Source: an uncultured bacterium (GTDB lineage Bacteria; Bacillota; Clostridia; Lachnospirales; Lachnospiraceae). Taken from it: a stretch of 46,194 nt of DNA. Below, in pieces: positions 17,369 to 25,470 of this stretch. The position numbers and the translations under genes were made by a program. The number at the start of each line of letters is the position of its first letter. Positions within the stretch are counted from its first letter, which is position 1. The notes under the pieces were generated by a model, which was not told where the DNA came from, did not search any database, and was given only the letters and a program-made list of their open reading frames with translations. Location of the stretch: positions 1-46,194 of the forward strand of contig CANRWP010000024.1 of the NCBI GenBank assembly GCA_947643595.1. The letters run 5' to 3'.

Positions 17369-18377
17369 ACAGAAGTTTTATGCCTCTCGCTTCCATGGCT
17401 TTCATGGTCTCTTCCGGCCATATGGAGCTCTGTACTTCTCCGATATGGGCTTTCCGGAGGAAGAACATACAGATGCGGGACTGACCGATGCCGCCTCCTA
17501 TCGTGTAGGGAAGTTCTTTTTCCAGGATGGCTTTCTGAAAGGGGAGCTCGGCGCGCTCTTCGCAGCCGGCCCTGGCAAGCTGCTCCCTCAGGGAGTCCTC
17601 GTCCACACGGATACCCATGGAGGACAATTCCAGCGCGATATCCAGCACCGGATAGTAGACGATGATATCCGCATTCAGCGCCCAGTCATCGTAGTCCGGC
17701 GCCCTGCCGTCGTGGCGCTCGCCGGAAGCTAACTTATCGCCGATCTGCATCAGGCAGACGGCGCCTTTTTCTTTGGTGATATAGTATTCCCGCTGCTTCG
17801 GCGTGGCGTCCGGATACATATCTTCCAGCTCCTGCGTTGTCAGAAAGAAGATATCTTTGGGCAGAATTTCTGTTATGTAGTCATATTGGATGGCCATATA
17901 CTTTTCCGTCTTGCACAGTACGCGGTAAACATCCCGTACCACGTTCTTCAGTGTATCCAGGGTGCGTTCATCTTTGTCGATGATCCGCTCCCAGTCCCAC
18001 TGGTCCACGAAGATGGAGTGGATATTGTCGGTCTCCTCGTCTCTGCGGATGGCATTCATGTCGGTGTAGAGTCCTTCGCCGTGGTGGAAGCCGTACTTTT
18101 TCAGTGCATAACGTTTCCATTTTGCAAGGGATTGAACCACCTCCGCCTTTCGCTCGTTTTGGTCTTTCATCGTAAAGTCAACGGGACGTTCGACACCGTT
18201 TAAGTTGTCATTCAGACCGGACTCCGGTGTGACGAACAACGGTGCGGATACTCTCTGCAGATGAAGCCTTTCCGTCAACAGGTTTTGAAAACAATCCTTG
18301 ACCAGTTTGATCGCTACCTGGGTGTCATGAAGGTTTAACTCGGAACAGTAGTTTTCTGGTATGGTAATATTGCTCAT
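17367..18377 (-). CDS. asnA: Aspartate--ammonia ligase (asparagine synthetase A)
   Basis: 336 residues, the normal length. The family's conserved stretches are plain: TPESGLNDNLNGVERPV (about 50-66), the HHGEGLYTDMNAIRRDE segment, SIFVDQWDWE, and near the end GGGIGQSRICMFFLRK, which is the class II tRNA-synthetase-like ATP site. It makes asparagine from aspartate, ammonia and ATP, unlike the glutamine-dependent AsnB. It is a single gene with a GGAAAGG ribosome site. I looked for a T-box leader upstream and did not find one. A short inverted repeat (18406-18430) precedes the ribosome site. Confidence 0.97.
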   Translation of the reverse strand: MSNITIPENYCSELNLHDTQVAIKLVKDCFQNLLTERLHLQRVSAPLFVTPESGLNDNLNGVERPVDFTMKDQNERKAEVVQSLAKWKRYALKKYGFHHGEGLYTDMNAIRRDEETDNIHSIFVDQWDWERIIDKDERTLDTLKNVVRDVYRVLCKTEKYMAIQYDYITEILPKDIFFLTTQELEDMYPDATPKQREYYITKEKGAVCLMQIGDKLASGERHDGRAPDYDDWALNADIIVYYPVLDIALELSSMGIRVDEDSLREQLARAGCEERAELPFQKAILEKELPYTIGGGIGQSRICMFFLRKAHIGEVQSSIWPEETMKAMEARGIKLL

Positions 18378-18405
18378 AGCTTTTTCCTTTCCTTATACAA
18401 ATGGG

Positions 18406-18430
18406 ATCATGCAGTCATTTTATGCATGAT
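18406..18430 (-). promoter_or_regulatory. Inverted repeat in the asnA leader (possible operator or hairpin)
   Basis: ATCATGCA at 18406-18413 is mirrored exactly by TGCATGAT at 18423-18430 with a 9-nt loop. It lies 28 nt before the asnA start codon, just in front of the ribosome site, and lacks a U tract, so it looks more like a regulatory site than a terminator. A possible -10 (TATATA) lies near 18475. Confidence 0.45.
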
Positions 18431-18620
18431 ACGTGTAAAAAATTTCCAAGTAATATTAAACACCTTTTTCCCTATATATGCAAGCAAAAATGTGGTAAAA
18501 TTCAGGTAGGCAATGAGCAGTGCCACGAAGTAAAATGGCAAATCGGCTGCTTGCAGACGAATTTGACAGATTACGAAGTGATAGGGCGAAGCCCGTGAGC
18601 GAGGAAAACCGCAGGTTTTT

Positions 18621-18683
18621 CGAGCGTGCACTGCGCTCGCCAGGGAGCGTGCACTGCGTTTATCAAGGAGCATGCACTGCTCG
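18621..18683. repeat. Three short direct repeats around GAGCRTGCACTGC
   Basis: The unit GAGC[G/A]TGCACTGC occurs at 18622, 18645 and 18668, spaced 23 bp apart. The first and third are also palindromic (CGAGCG..CGCTCG and GAGC..GCTC). A separate GGGC-GAA-GCCC hairpin lies just before (near 18573). The 340-bp gap 18378-18716 between asnA and the helicase gene holds only this, the asnA leader repeat and no convincing gene. Confidence 0.7.
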
Positions 18684-18716
18684 AAAGCAGGAAAGAAAAC
18701 AAAAGAGGCCCCATAT

Positions 18717-21212
18717 ATGGAAGTCATCACCTCGGTCCGCAATCTCGTAGAGTTTATTCTGAGAAGCGGCGATATTGACAACAGAAAAGCGGCGTCTCCT
18801 GAAAATGCGATGCAGGAGGGCGGCAGGATCCATCGTATGCTGCAAAGGCGTATGGGGGCTGATTATCATGCCGAGGTGACATTGAAGTATACACATCATA
18901 CCAAACGGTATGATATTGTTGTGGAGGGCAGGGCGGACGGCATTATCGACGGACAGCTGGCGAGACGAATTTTAAGGGAAGTGCCGGTTTGTTTTCCCGG
19001 GCAGGAGAGAAATGTTCCGGCGATCGGGACAGAGGAACAGAAATTCTATCCTGACAGTATATTTGACATAGTTGTCATAGATGAGATCAAAGGGACTTAC
19101 GCGGATGTCAGCAGGATGAAAGAGCCTGTCATGGTGCATTTGGCTCAGGCAAAGTGCTACGCCTTTATCTATGCGAAGCAGCATGACCTGCCGTTTATCC
19201 GTGTGCGGATGACTTACTGCAATATGGACACGGAGGAACTTCGCTATTTTTTTGAGGATTACCGATTTGAGGATCTGGAGAGATGGTTTGAACAGCTGAT
19301 CTTTTCTTATCAGAAATGGGCGGACTACGAAGTGGACTGGCGGGAGAAACGACAGCGCTCCATCCGGGAGACAGTGTTTCCTTTCCCTTATAGGGAAGGG
19401 CAGAAGGAACTAATCACCTATGTCTATCAGACAATCTACCACAAAAAGAAATTGTTTATCGAGGCTCCAACAGGCGTCGGAAAGACTTTATCTACCGTGT
19501 TTCCATCCGTGAAGGCGATTGGAGAACAGATGGCGGAAAAACTGTTTTATCTGACGGCGAAGACTATCACCCGGACGGTGGCGGAGGAGGCCTTTGCCAT
19601 CTTGAGGGAGGGAGGTCTGCTGTTCAAGACAGTGATATTGACCGCCCGGGACAAGATCTGTTTTTTGGAGGAGACTGAGTGCAATCCGGTGGCCTGCCCC
19701 TATGCAAAAGGGCATTTCGACCGGATAAACGAGGCGGTTTACGATATGTTGACTCATGAAGTCAGCTTTACGAGGGAGCTGATAGAGAAGTACGCGGAGA
19801 AGCATCAGGTCTGCCCCTTTGAGATGTGCCTGGATATGAGTCTGTTTGCGGATGGAGTGATCTGCGATTACAATTATGTTTTTGATCCGCATGTATATCT
19901 GAGGAGATTTTTTGCGGAGGGTGTGCGGCGGGATTATATTTTTCTCGTGGACGAGGCTCACAATCTGGTGGACAGAGGACGGGATATGTACAGCGCCGTG
20001 TTGAAAAAGGAAGATTTTCTGGAACTGAAAAAAGAGGTGAGAGGTTACGACAAAAGGATGGCCTCCCTGCTGGAGCGCTGTAACAGACAGCTCCTCACCT
20101 ACAAAAAGGAGTGCGGGAACTACCGGATACTGGAGAGCGTCGATCCGTTTATCCTGGCGTTGAATAAACTGGCAGCGCAGATGGAAAAATTTCTGGAGGA
20201 CCATGACGACAGTCCTGTCAGGAAAAGTGTGCTGGAGTTTTACTTTGAAATTTCGCATTTTTTGCTGGTTTATGACAAAATAAATGATAAGTATGTCATT
20301 TATGATGAGATGCAAAAAGATGGCAGTTTCACTCTGAAACTGTTCTGTGTCGACCCGTCCGGCAATCTGGAAGAGCGTATGATGCGGGCCAGAAGCAGTA
20401 TTCTGTTCTCGGCCACATTTCTTCCGATCCAGTATTACAAAGGGCTGCTGGGCGGTGGGGCGGAAGATTATGAAGTGTATGCCTCCACGGTCTTTTCCCC
20501 CGAGAGGAGAGGACTTTTCATCGGTTCCGATATCACCAGCAAATATACGAGGAGAGGACCCGGGGAATATTTCCGGGCGGCTTCCTACATCAAGGAGATC
20601 ACATCCGGGAGAGCGGGGAATTATCTGATCTTTTTCCCCTCCCACGCCTTTCTGAAAGAGGTCTATGAAGTATACCGGGAGACGTTCTATGAGGAGGAGC
20701 GGGAGGAGTGTGCCCTGCAGGAGGAGTATATGGGGGAGAGCGCGCGGGAAGAATTTTTGCAGAAATTTTCCCTGACGGAGTCCGGCGGCCGTTCCCTGCT
20801 GGGATTTTGCGTTTTGGGCGGCATTTTCAGTGAAGGCATCGATTTAAAACAGGACAGGCTGATCGGTGCGGTCATCGTCGGAACAGGGCTGCCACAGGTC
20901 TGCAACGAGCGGGAGATCATCAGACAGTACTTTGATGAGAGGGAAGAAAACGGATTTGACTACGCCTACCAGTATCCGGGGATGAATAAGGTGCTGCAGG
21001 CCGCGGGCCGGGTGATCCGCACCGCGGATGATGTTGGAATCGTGGCCCTTTTGGACGAGCGGTTTTTGCAGCACACTTATCAGCGCATGTTTCCCAGGGA
21101 GTGGAAAGACTATCAGGTGACTACCTGCCATCATGCGTCTTTCCATGTGGGGGAATTCTGGAAAAGGTGGAGTGAAGGCCGGCAGGGACGGCTAAAACCG
21201 CCGGAACTTTAG
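18717..21212 (+). CDS. RecB/Cas4-like nuclease fused to a DinG/XPD-type Fe-S DNA helicase
   Basis: 831 residues from ATG 18717 (AGAGG site upstream). The first ~200 residues carry a full PD-(D/E)XK nuclease motif set of the RecB/Cas4 kind: H39 in GRIHR, D74 in GRADGII, E123-x-K125 in IDEIKG and Q144-x3-Y148 in AQAKCYAF. The rest is a superfamily 2 helicase: REGQKEL Q-like motif (~226), Walker A APTGVGKT (250-257), VDEAHNL (411-417) and a C-terminal QAAGRVIRT motif VI. Between the Walker motifs, C315, C322, C327, C366 and C371 include the four ligands expected for an XPD-like 4Fe-4S cluster. It should unwind 5'-to-3' and cut DNA, presumably in repair, and it sits tail to tail with endonuclease IV. 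The biological role is inferred. Confidence 0.88.
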   Translation: MEVITSVRNLVEFILRSGDIDNRKAASPENAMQEGGRIHRMLQRRMGADYHAEVTLKYTHHTKRYDIVVEGRADGIIDGQLARRILREVPVCFPGQERNVPAIGTEEQKFYPDSIFDIVVIDEIKGTYADVSRMKEPVMVHLAQAKCYAFIYAKQHDLPFIRVRMTYCNMDTEELRYFFEDYRFEDLERWFEQLIFSYQKWADYEVDWREKRQRSIRETVFPFPYREGQKELITYVYQTIYHKKKLFIEAPTGVGKTLSTVFPSVKAIGEQMAEKLFYLTAKTITRTVAEEAFAILREGGLLFKTVILTARDKICFLEETECNPVACPYAKGHFDRINEAVYDMLTHEVSFTRELIEKYAEKHQVCPFEMCLDMSLFADGVICDYNYVFDPHVYLRRFFAEGVRRDYIFLVDEAHNLVDRGRDMYSAVLKKEDFLELKKEVRGYDKRMASLLERCNRQLLTYKKECGNYRILESVDPFILALNKLAAQMEKFLEDHDDSPVRKSVLEFYFEISHFLLVYDKINDKYVIYDEMQKDGSFTLKLFCVDPSGNLEERMMRARSSILFSATFLPIQYYKGLLGGGAEDYEVYASTVFSPERRGLFIGSDITSKYTRRGPGEYFRAASYIKEITSGRAGNYLIFFPSHAFLKEVYEVYRETFYEEEREECALQEEYMGESAREEFLQKFSLTESGGRSLLGFCVLGGIFSEGIDLKQDRLIGAVIVGTGLPQVCNEREIIRQYFDEREENGFDYAYQYPGMNKVLQAAGRVIRTADDVGIVALLDERFLQHTYQRMFPREWKDYQVTTCHHASFHVGEFWKRWSEGRQGRLKPPEL

Positions 21213-22075
21213 GAAACATCCCGCCTGAGGCGCCTGATCTCTTCCTTGTAGGGCGGCATTTTTTTATCGGGATTCTCCTGCAGTGGGATGTAGGGGGTCT
21301 CCAGTATTTTGGGGACGTCCGCCAGCGCCGGATGATGTGCGATATAGGAGAGCGCATCGAATCCGATATAACCGTCCCCCAGATTGGCATGCCTGTCCTT
21401 GCGGGCTCTGCAGGGGTTTTTGCTGTCGTTGAGATGGACCGCGGCGATCTGGGAAATGCCGAAGAGTTTATCGAAGGCGGTTAATATGCCATCGAAATCG
21501 TGTACCACATCGTAACCGGCATCGTGCATATGGCAGGTATCCAGACAGACTCTGAGTTTTTCGGAATGGATGGTCTTCTCATAGATTTCCGCCAGTTCTT
21601 CCAGGCGGCTTCCGATTTCCGAGCCTTTTCCCGCCATGGTTTCCAGCGCGACACAGACCGGTGTATCGGCGGTTAAGACCTGGTTCAATCCCTCCGTGAT
21701 CTTCCGGATGCCCGTTTCCTTTCCCTCTCCCACATGGGAGCCGGGGTGCAGTACCAGTATATGGCTGCCCATGCCCGCGCTTCTTGTGATCTCCTTTTCC
21801 AGAAATTCCACTGCCAGTTCGTATGTAGAAGAATTGACCGCGTTGCCAAGGTTGATGATATAGGGGGCGTGCACGATAAACTGTTCGATGCCGACCTCCT
21901 TCATGAGTGCCCGGGCTTCCGGGATCCTCAGTTCGGACAGTTCCTTTCTCCTGGTGTTTTGGGGTGCGCCGGTGTAGACCATAAAGGTGTTTGCCTCATA
22001 AGATAACGCTTCTTTTACGGAGCCGAGGAACATTTCTTTTCCGCTCATCCCGACATGGGAACCTATTAACAACAT
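21209..22075 (-). CDS. nfo: Endonuclease IV (AP endonuclease)
   Basis: 288 residues with the whole set of zinc-site segments of the Nfo family: [59 protein letters not shown] and [12 protein letters not shown]. It cleaves the backbone 5' of abasic sites during base-excision repair, using three zinc ions in a TIM barrel. The start ATG at 22075 is preceded by AAAGGA. Upstream on the minus strand TTGACT, an 18-bp gap and TATCCT could be its promoter. Its stop overlaps the stop of the convergent helicase gene by 4 bp, so the two mRNAs must overlap at their 3' ends. Confidence 0.96.
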   Translation of the reverse strand: MLLIGSHVGMSGKEMFLGSVKEALSYEANTFMVYTGAPQNTRRKELSELRIPEARALMKEVGIEQFIVHAPYIINLGNAVNSSTYELAVEFLEKEITRSAGMGSHILVLHPGSHVGEGKETGIRKITEGLNQVLTADTPVCVALETMAGKGSEIGSRLEELAEIYEKTIHSEKLRVCLDTCHMHDAGYDVVHDFDGILTAFDKLFGISQIAAVHLNDSKNPCRARKDRHANLGDGYIGFDALSYIAHHPALADVPKILETPYIPLQENPDKKMPPYKEEIRRLRRDVS

Positions 22076-22334
22076 ATGATATCATCCTTTCAACAGTTTA
22101 GAAAAATAATTGCAAAATATAGGATATGAAAATGGTACCAGTACAGTCAATGGGTTTTGACTCCCATATATTGTATCATACCTGGGAAAGTCATACCAGA
22201 GACAGGAGAAAAATATTTTATGATTTGGAGAAAAAAGTGCCATATTTCAGTTGAAATTTTATAAATAGAATACTTGATTTTTCAAAAAAGACATGAGTGT
22301 TTTTTTCTGAAAAAGAAAATGACAGATGTGAATA

Positions 22335-22417
22335 TGTGGATAAGAATGTGGAAAAGTGGTCATTTGAGGGCAAAAATGACAGGATGTTCATAAAATGGGC
22401 TTGAAAAATGTGGATTA
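22335..22417. other. Cluster of three DnaA-box-like sites in an AT-rich intergenic region
   Basis: The 561-bp gap 22076-22636 between nfo and the GH13 gene has no credible gene. It contains TGTGGATAA at 22335 (a perfect DnaA box read on the minus strand), TGTGGAAAA at 22347 and TGTGGATTA at 22409 (one mismatch each), all in the same orientation. Upstream at 22153-22168 is a GTCAA-TGGGTT-TTGAC inverted repeat (near the likely nfo promoter). At the right end TTGGAT (22552) with a long spacer to TGATAA (22577) is a weak promoter candidate for the GH13 gene. Confidence 0.5.
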
Positions 22418-22636
22418 CTTTTCCATCGGGCGAAAAAAGAAACTGATTCGGTCAACAGACGTCGGATAAAAATTATGTAAACACAAAAGCGGACAAAAAG
22501 AAAAAGGATAAAAAACGACTGTTTTGTTAATATAAAATATAAATGCAAAGATTGGATGGAATAAGCGGCAGAATTGTGATAAAATGTTCAGGATGGCAAT
22601 AAGTAAGAAAAAGCCACAAAGAAAAGAGGATTATTT

Positions 22637-23959
22637 ATGGAAGACAGGAAATGGTACTATGAGAGTGTGTTCTACCAGATATACCCGCTGGGATTCTGCG
22701 GCGCTCCGTTTGAGAACGACGGTATACTGACGAACAGAATAAAGAAAGTGGAGGACTGGATCCCCCATATCAAAAAGCTGGGGGCGGATGCCGTCTATTT
22801 TTCGCCGGTGTTTGAGTCGGACACCCACGGTTACAATACAAGAGATTATAAGCTGATCGATAAACGGCTGGGAACCAACGAGGATTTTAAGGAAGTCTGC
22901 GATAAGATGCACGAGGCCGGAATCAAAGTGGTATTGGACGGTGTGTTCAACCATGTGGGGCGCGGTTTCTGGGCGTTTCAGGATGTGGTGCGAAACAGGG
23001 AGCGTTCCCCGTACCTTCACTGGTTTCATATCAGCCTGGAGGGGAATTCCAATTACAACGACGGGCTCTGGTACGAGGGCTGGGAGGGAAACTACGATCT
23101 GGTGAAATTGAATCTCCGGAACGAAGAGGTGATTGGGCATATTTTTGACGCGGTGAATTACTGGATCGACACGTTTGATATCGACGGACTCAGGCTGGAT
23201 GTAGCCTACTGTCTTGACCATGATTTTGTGAGACGCCTGCGGCAGTTTGCCGATGGCAAAAAGCAGGACTTTTACCTGCTGGGTGAGATGCTGCACGGCG
23301 ATTACAACCGGATGGTAAACGATCAGATGCTGCACTCTGCGACGAACTATGAGTGCTATAAGGGACTCTATTCCAGCTTCAACAGTATGAATATGTTTGA
23401 GATTGTCCATTCCCTGATGAGGCAGTTCGGACCGGAGAACTGGACTTTGTACAAGGGAAAGCATATGTTGTCCTTTGTGGATAACCATGATGTGACGAGG
23501 GTGGCGAGCATATTGACCAACGAGAGGCATCTGTCGCTTATCTATGCTCTGATGTTCGGTATGCCGGGCATTCCCTGCGTCTATTACGGAAGCGAGTGGG
23601 GCGCGAAGGCGAACAAGAGCGAGGGAGATCCGGCGCTGCGGGCGTGTTTTGAGAAGCCGGAGTGGAATGAGCTGACGGATGAGATAGGAAAGATGGCCGA
23701 GGCAAAGAAAAATTCGGAGGCTCTGAACTACGGCGCGTTCCGCTCGGTGGTGCTGACCAACAAGCAGTGTATTTTCGAGAGAAAGACGGAAAATGAGAGG
23801 GTGCTCGTGGCGATCAACGCGGACGGGGAGAGCTATACGGCGCACTTTGACGCGGGCTGCGGTCAGGCGGAGGATCTGCTGACAGGGCAGATGCATGACT
23901 TTGGAGGCGGGAGCGAGCTGCCCCCCTACAGCGCGGCGTTCTGGAAGATGGAGAGATAG
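22637..23959 (+). CDS. GH13 alpha-amylase family enzyme, cytoplasmic (maltodextrin-active type)
   Basis: 440 residues, no signal peptide. The catalytic triad of GH13 is visible: nucleophile D188 in GLRLDVAYC, acid E217 in LLGEMLHG and D285 in VDNHDVTR. The conserved region I appears as DGVFNHVG (101-108). The (beta/alpha)8 barrel begins at residue 11 (VFYQIYPLGF) without the N-terminal dimerisation domain of neopullulanases, and a small C-terminal beta domain follows residue ~370. Proteins of this size and layout in gut Clostridia are usually maltodextrin glucosidases or cyclomaltodextrinases acting on short malto-oligosaccharides; which of these it is cannot be told. It is a single-gene unit ending in a long hairpin. 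Confidence 0.9.
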   Translation: MEDRKWYYESVFYQIYPLGFCGAPFENDGILTNRIKKVEDWIPHIKKLGADAVYFSPVFESDTHGYNTRDYKLIDKRLGTNEDFKEVCDKMHEAGIKVVLDGVFNHVGRGFWAFQDVVRNRERSPYLHWFHISLEGNSNYNDGLWYEGWEGNYDLVKLNLRNEEVIGHIFDAVNYWIDTFDIDGLRLDVAYCLDHDFVRRLRQFADGKKQDFYLLGEMLHGDYNRMVNDQMLHSATNYECYKGLYSSFNSMNMFEIVHSLMRQFGPENWTLYKGKHMLSFVDNHDVTRVASILTNERHLSLIYALMFGMPGIPCVYYGSEWGAKANKSEGDPALRACFEKPEWNELTDEIGKMAEAKKNSEALNYGAFRSVVLTNKQCIFERKTENERVLVAINADGESYTAHFDAGCGQAEDLLTGQMHDFGGGSELPPYSAAFWKMER

Positions 23960-23965
23960 AGAGAC

Positions 23966-24013
23966 AAGGGGCTGCCGCCATAGCAGAAAAATCTGCGGAA
24001 GCGGCCGCCCCTT
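23966..24013. terminator. Long hairpin between converging GH13 and GNAT genes
   Basis: AAGGGGC-T-GCCGC pairs with GCGGC-C-GCCCCTT, and a nested GCAGA/TCTGC stem caps it. Only three T residues follow, so termination strength is uncertain. Confidence 0.6.
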
Positions 24014-24046
24014 TGCGGCGGCCTTTGTGAAAAGGATCCGGCTGGC

Positions 24047-24538
24047 TTAATCTGAGGAATTGCCGCCAAAAGATTCCCTGAATCCCGGCCGCAGCTTCAT
24101 CTTCACAATATATTCCGCGGTGCCGGGCTCCGGCTCCCGTTCCCCTGTCAGCTGAAAGCCGTGGGCCTCATAAAACCGGATCGCGTTCACATTCTTTTCC
24201 AGGACGAACAGCCAGTACGCATCGAGTTTTTCGACGGCGAAATCCACCAGTTTTCCGCCGATGCCTTCCTTCTCAAAAAAGGAATCTACATACAGTTCAT
24301 CGATCCGCGTTCCCTCCATATGGATCATACCTTTCACAAATTCATCGTCATAGACCCAGATATGTTCCAGTTTTTCCGGATGGGCAAGATAGTCCTGCGC
24401 GAGGGGAAGAACCTGCATTTCACCGAAGGACACTCTGTCGTTTTGAAAAATAAACCGGTAATTCATTCTTTTGGTAAAGATCAGTATCTCGGCTATGCGG
24501 GATACGTCCTGAAGGGTTGATTTTCTGATATGTGACAT
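24047..24538 (-). CDS. GNAT family N-acetyltransferase
   Basis: 163 residues from the ATG at 24538, picked for its AAAGGAAA site; a start nine codons earlier has none. The N-terminal MSHIRKSTLQDVSRIAEIL is the usual first strand and helix of GNAT proteins. The acetyl-CoA loop region is in YVDSFFEKEGIGGKLVDFA (the R/Q-x-x-G-x-G/A motif, here KEGIGG) and NVNAIRFYEAHGFQLTGE is the classical C-terminal motif B. It acetylates an amine, but the substrate is unknown. It lies divergently from the BMC shell genes, 163 bp away, and has no visible partner. Confidence 0.87.
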   Translation of the reverse strand: MSHIRKSTLQDVSRIAEILIFTKRMNYRFIFQNDRVSFGEMQVLPLAQDYLAHPEKLEHIWVYDDEFVKGMIHMEGTRIDELYVDSFFEKEGIGGKLVDFAVEKLDAYWLFVLEKNVNAIRFYEAHGFQLTGEREPEPGTAEYIVKMKLRPGFRESFGGNSSD

Positions 24539-24647
24539 GGGATTTCCTTTCGTCTGTTTCATCATTATGGATATATCATAACTTAAAATATATAGAAATG
24601 TCGATGTAATTTATGGTATTTGCAGACAAATGTTTTTATGCTTTGGA

Positions 24648-24676
24648 TTGTAACGGATAAATATATGTGATAGAAT
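24648..24676 (+). promoter_or_regulatory. Promoter of the BMC shell gene pair
   Basis: TTGTAA at 24648, exactly 17 bp, then TAGAAT at 24671; transcription would start near 24683, just ahead of the GAAAGGAAGG ribosome site. The pair therefore has its own housekeeping-type promoter and is not the tail of a longer operon. Confidence 0.75.
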
Positions 24677-24701
24677 CATAGAAAGGAAGGCAGAGAAAGA
24701 T

Positions 24702-25016
24702 ATGGGGTGCGATATGGTGGAAGGATTTGAGAGACAGGCGATAGGTGTGTTTGAACTGGACAGTTATCTGTCCTGTTTTGTGGCGCTGGACGCGGCGGCG
24801 AAAGCGGCGGCTGTGAGGATTCAGGGTGTGGAGAGAAACCGCTTGAAGAGCGGGGCCTGTGTGAAGATGCGCGGCAGTGTTTCGGATGTGCGGGCGGCGA
24901 TGGAAGCGGCGCTTGAGAAGGCGGGGGAAATGGACTCGGAAGTTTATTCCCATACGATCATCGCGTCTCCTTCGGAGGATTCCGAACTGGCGATCCGGAT
25001 GACGATTAACAAGTAG
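24702..25016 (+). CDS. Bacterial microcompartment shell protein, BMC-H type (first of a pair)
   Basis: 104 residues. From about residue 12 the sequence follows a single BMC domain: AIGVFELDSYLSCFVALDAA (strand 1 and helix A), AAKAAAVRIQGVERN, the GACVKMRGSVSDVRAAMEAA segment (canonical G-x-V...V-x-G-D-V-xAV...A) and SHTIIASPSEDSELAI (canonical VI-P-PH..L). Such proteins form hexamers that tile the shell of carboxysome-like or Pdu/Eut/GRM organelles. The usual shell-tiling Lys region is altered (LKSG in place of x-GSG), so it may be a specialised shell piece. It is followed after 14 bp by a second BMC gene. No microcompartment enzyme lies in the window. Confidence 0.8.
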   Translation: MGCDMVEGFERQAIGVFELDSYLSCFVALDAAAKAAAVRIQGVERNRLKSGACVKMRGSVSDVRAAMEAALEKAGEMDSEVYSHTIIASPSEDSELAIRMTINK

Positions 25017-25030
25017 AGGGGGATGAGAAG

Positions 25031-25342
25031 ATGAATGTGTTTAAGGCGCTTGGACTGGTGGAAGTACTCGGCAGCGCGGATGCGATACGGGCGGTGGATG
25101 TGATGCTGAAAACATCGGAGGTGGAATTTCAGACGTGGCATACGAAATGCGGCGGTCATACCACTGTGTTTGTCAGCGGCGATGTGGCGGCAGTGACGGA
25201 GGCGGTGGAGCGGGTGAAGACGAATCCGCCCTGCGAGATCGTAAAGACCGCCGTTATCTCCAATCCGTCCGAGGAGGCGGAGCGGCTGGTTTTGGAGAAC
25301 AGAGAGAGCAGCCGGTTTGCGAGGGAAGCGTTTAAAAAGTGA
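25031..25342 (+). CDS. Bacterial microcompartment shell protein, BMC-H type (second of a pair)
   Basis: 103 residues, one BMC domain in canonical order: ALGLVEVLGSADAIRAVDVM (~6-25), TSEVEFQTWHTKCGGHTTVF with CGG where most hexamers have the pore loop GSG, VSGDVAAVTEAVERV, then VISNPSEEAERLV. It is clearly closer to standard PduA/EutM-like shell subunits than its upstream partner. A GGGGATGAG ribosome site lies directly before the ATG. A Cys in the pore-like loop (C39) is unusual and could coordinate metal or iron-sulfur if it lines the hexamer pore (inference). The terminator at 25405 ends the operon. Confidence 0.85.
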   Translation: MNVFKALGLVEVLGSADAIRAVDVMLKTSEVEFQTWHTKCGGHTTVFVSGDVAAVTEAVERVKTNPPCEIVKTAVISNPSEEAERLVLENRESSRFAREAFKK

Positions 25343-25404
25343 AAGTTTTCACAAAATATACACAATCGCATCACAATTTTAACATAAATGGAGAATAAGA
25401 TAAG

Positions 25405-25444
25405 AGCATCCAATGAGGAAAATATCCTGGTCGGGTGCTTTTTT
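25405..25444 (+). terminator. Terminator of the BMC gene pair
   Basis: AGCATCC pairs with GGGTGCT (one G-T), an inner AGGA/TCCT stem extends it, and a T6 run follows. It lies between the second BMC gene and the HtrA start, so htrA needs its own start or readthrough; I see no strong promoter between the hairpin and htrA. Confidence 0.75.
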
Positions 25445-25470
25445 AATAATCAGATAAAGGAGTGATGAGG

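Noticed and set aside
18378-18716. T-box leader before asnA
   Set aside because: No T-box core sequence on the minus strand; only a short inverted repeat is present.
22631-23896. Long 421-codon open frame on the minus strand opposite the GH13 gene
   Set aside because: It is the antisense shadow of a gene whose catalytic motifs are intact; the product is rich in His/Arg/Leu without any family pattern and has no ribosome site.
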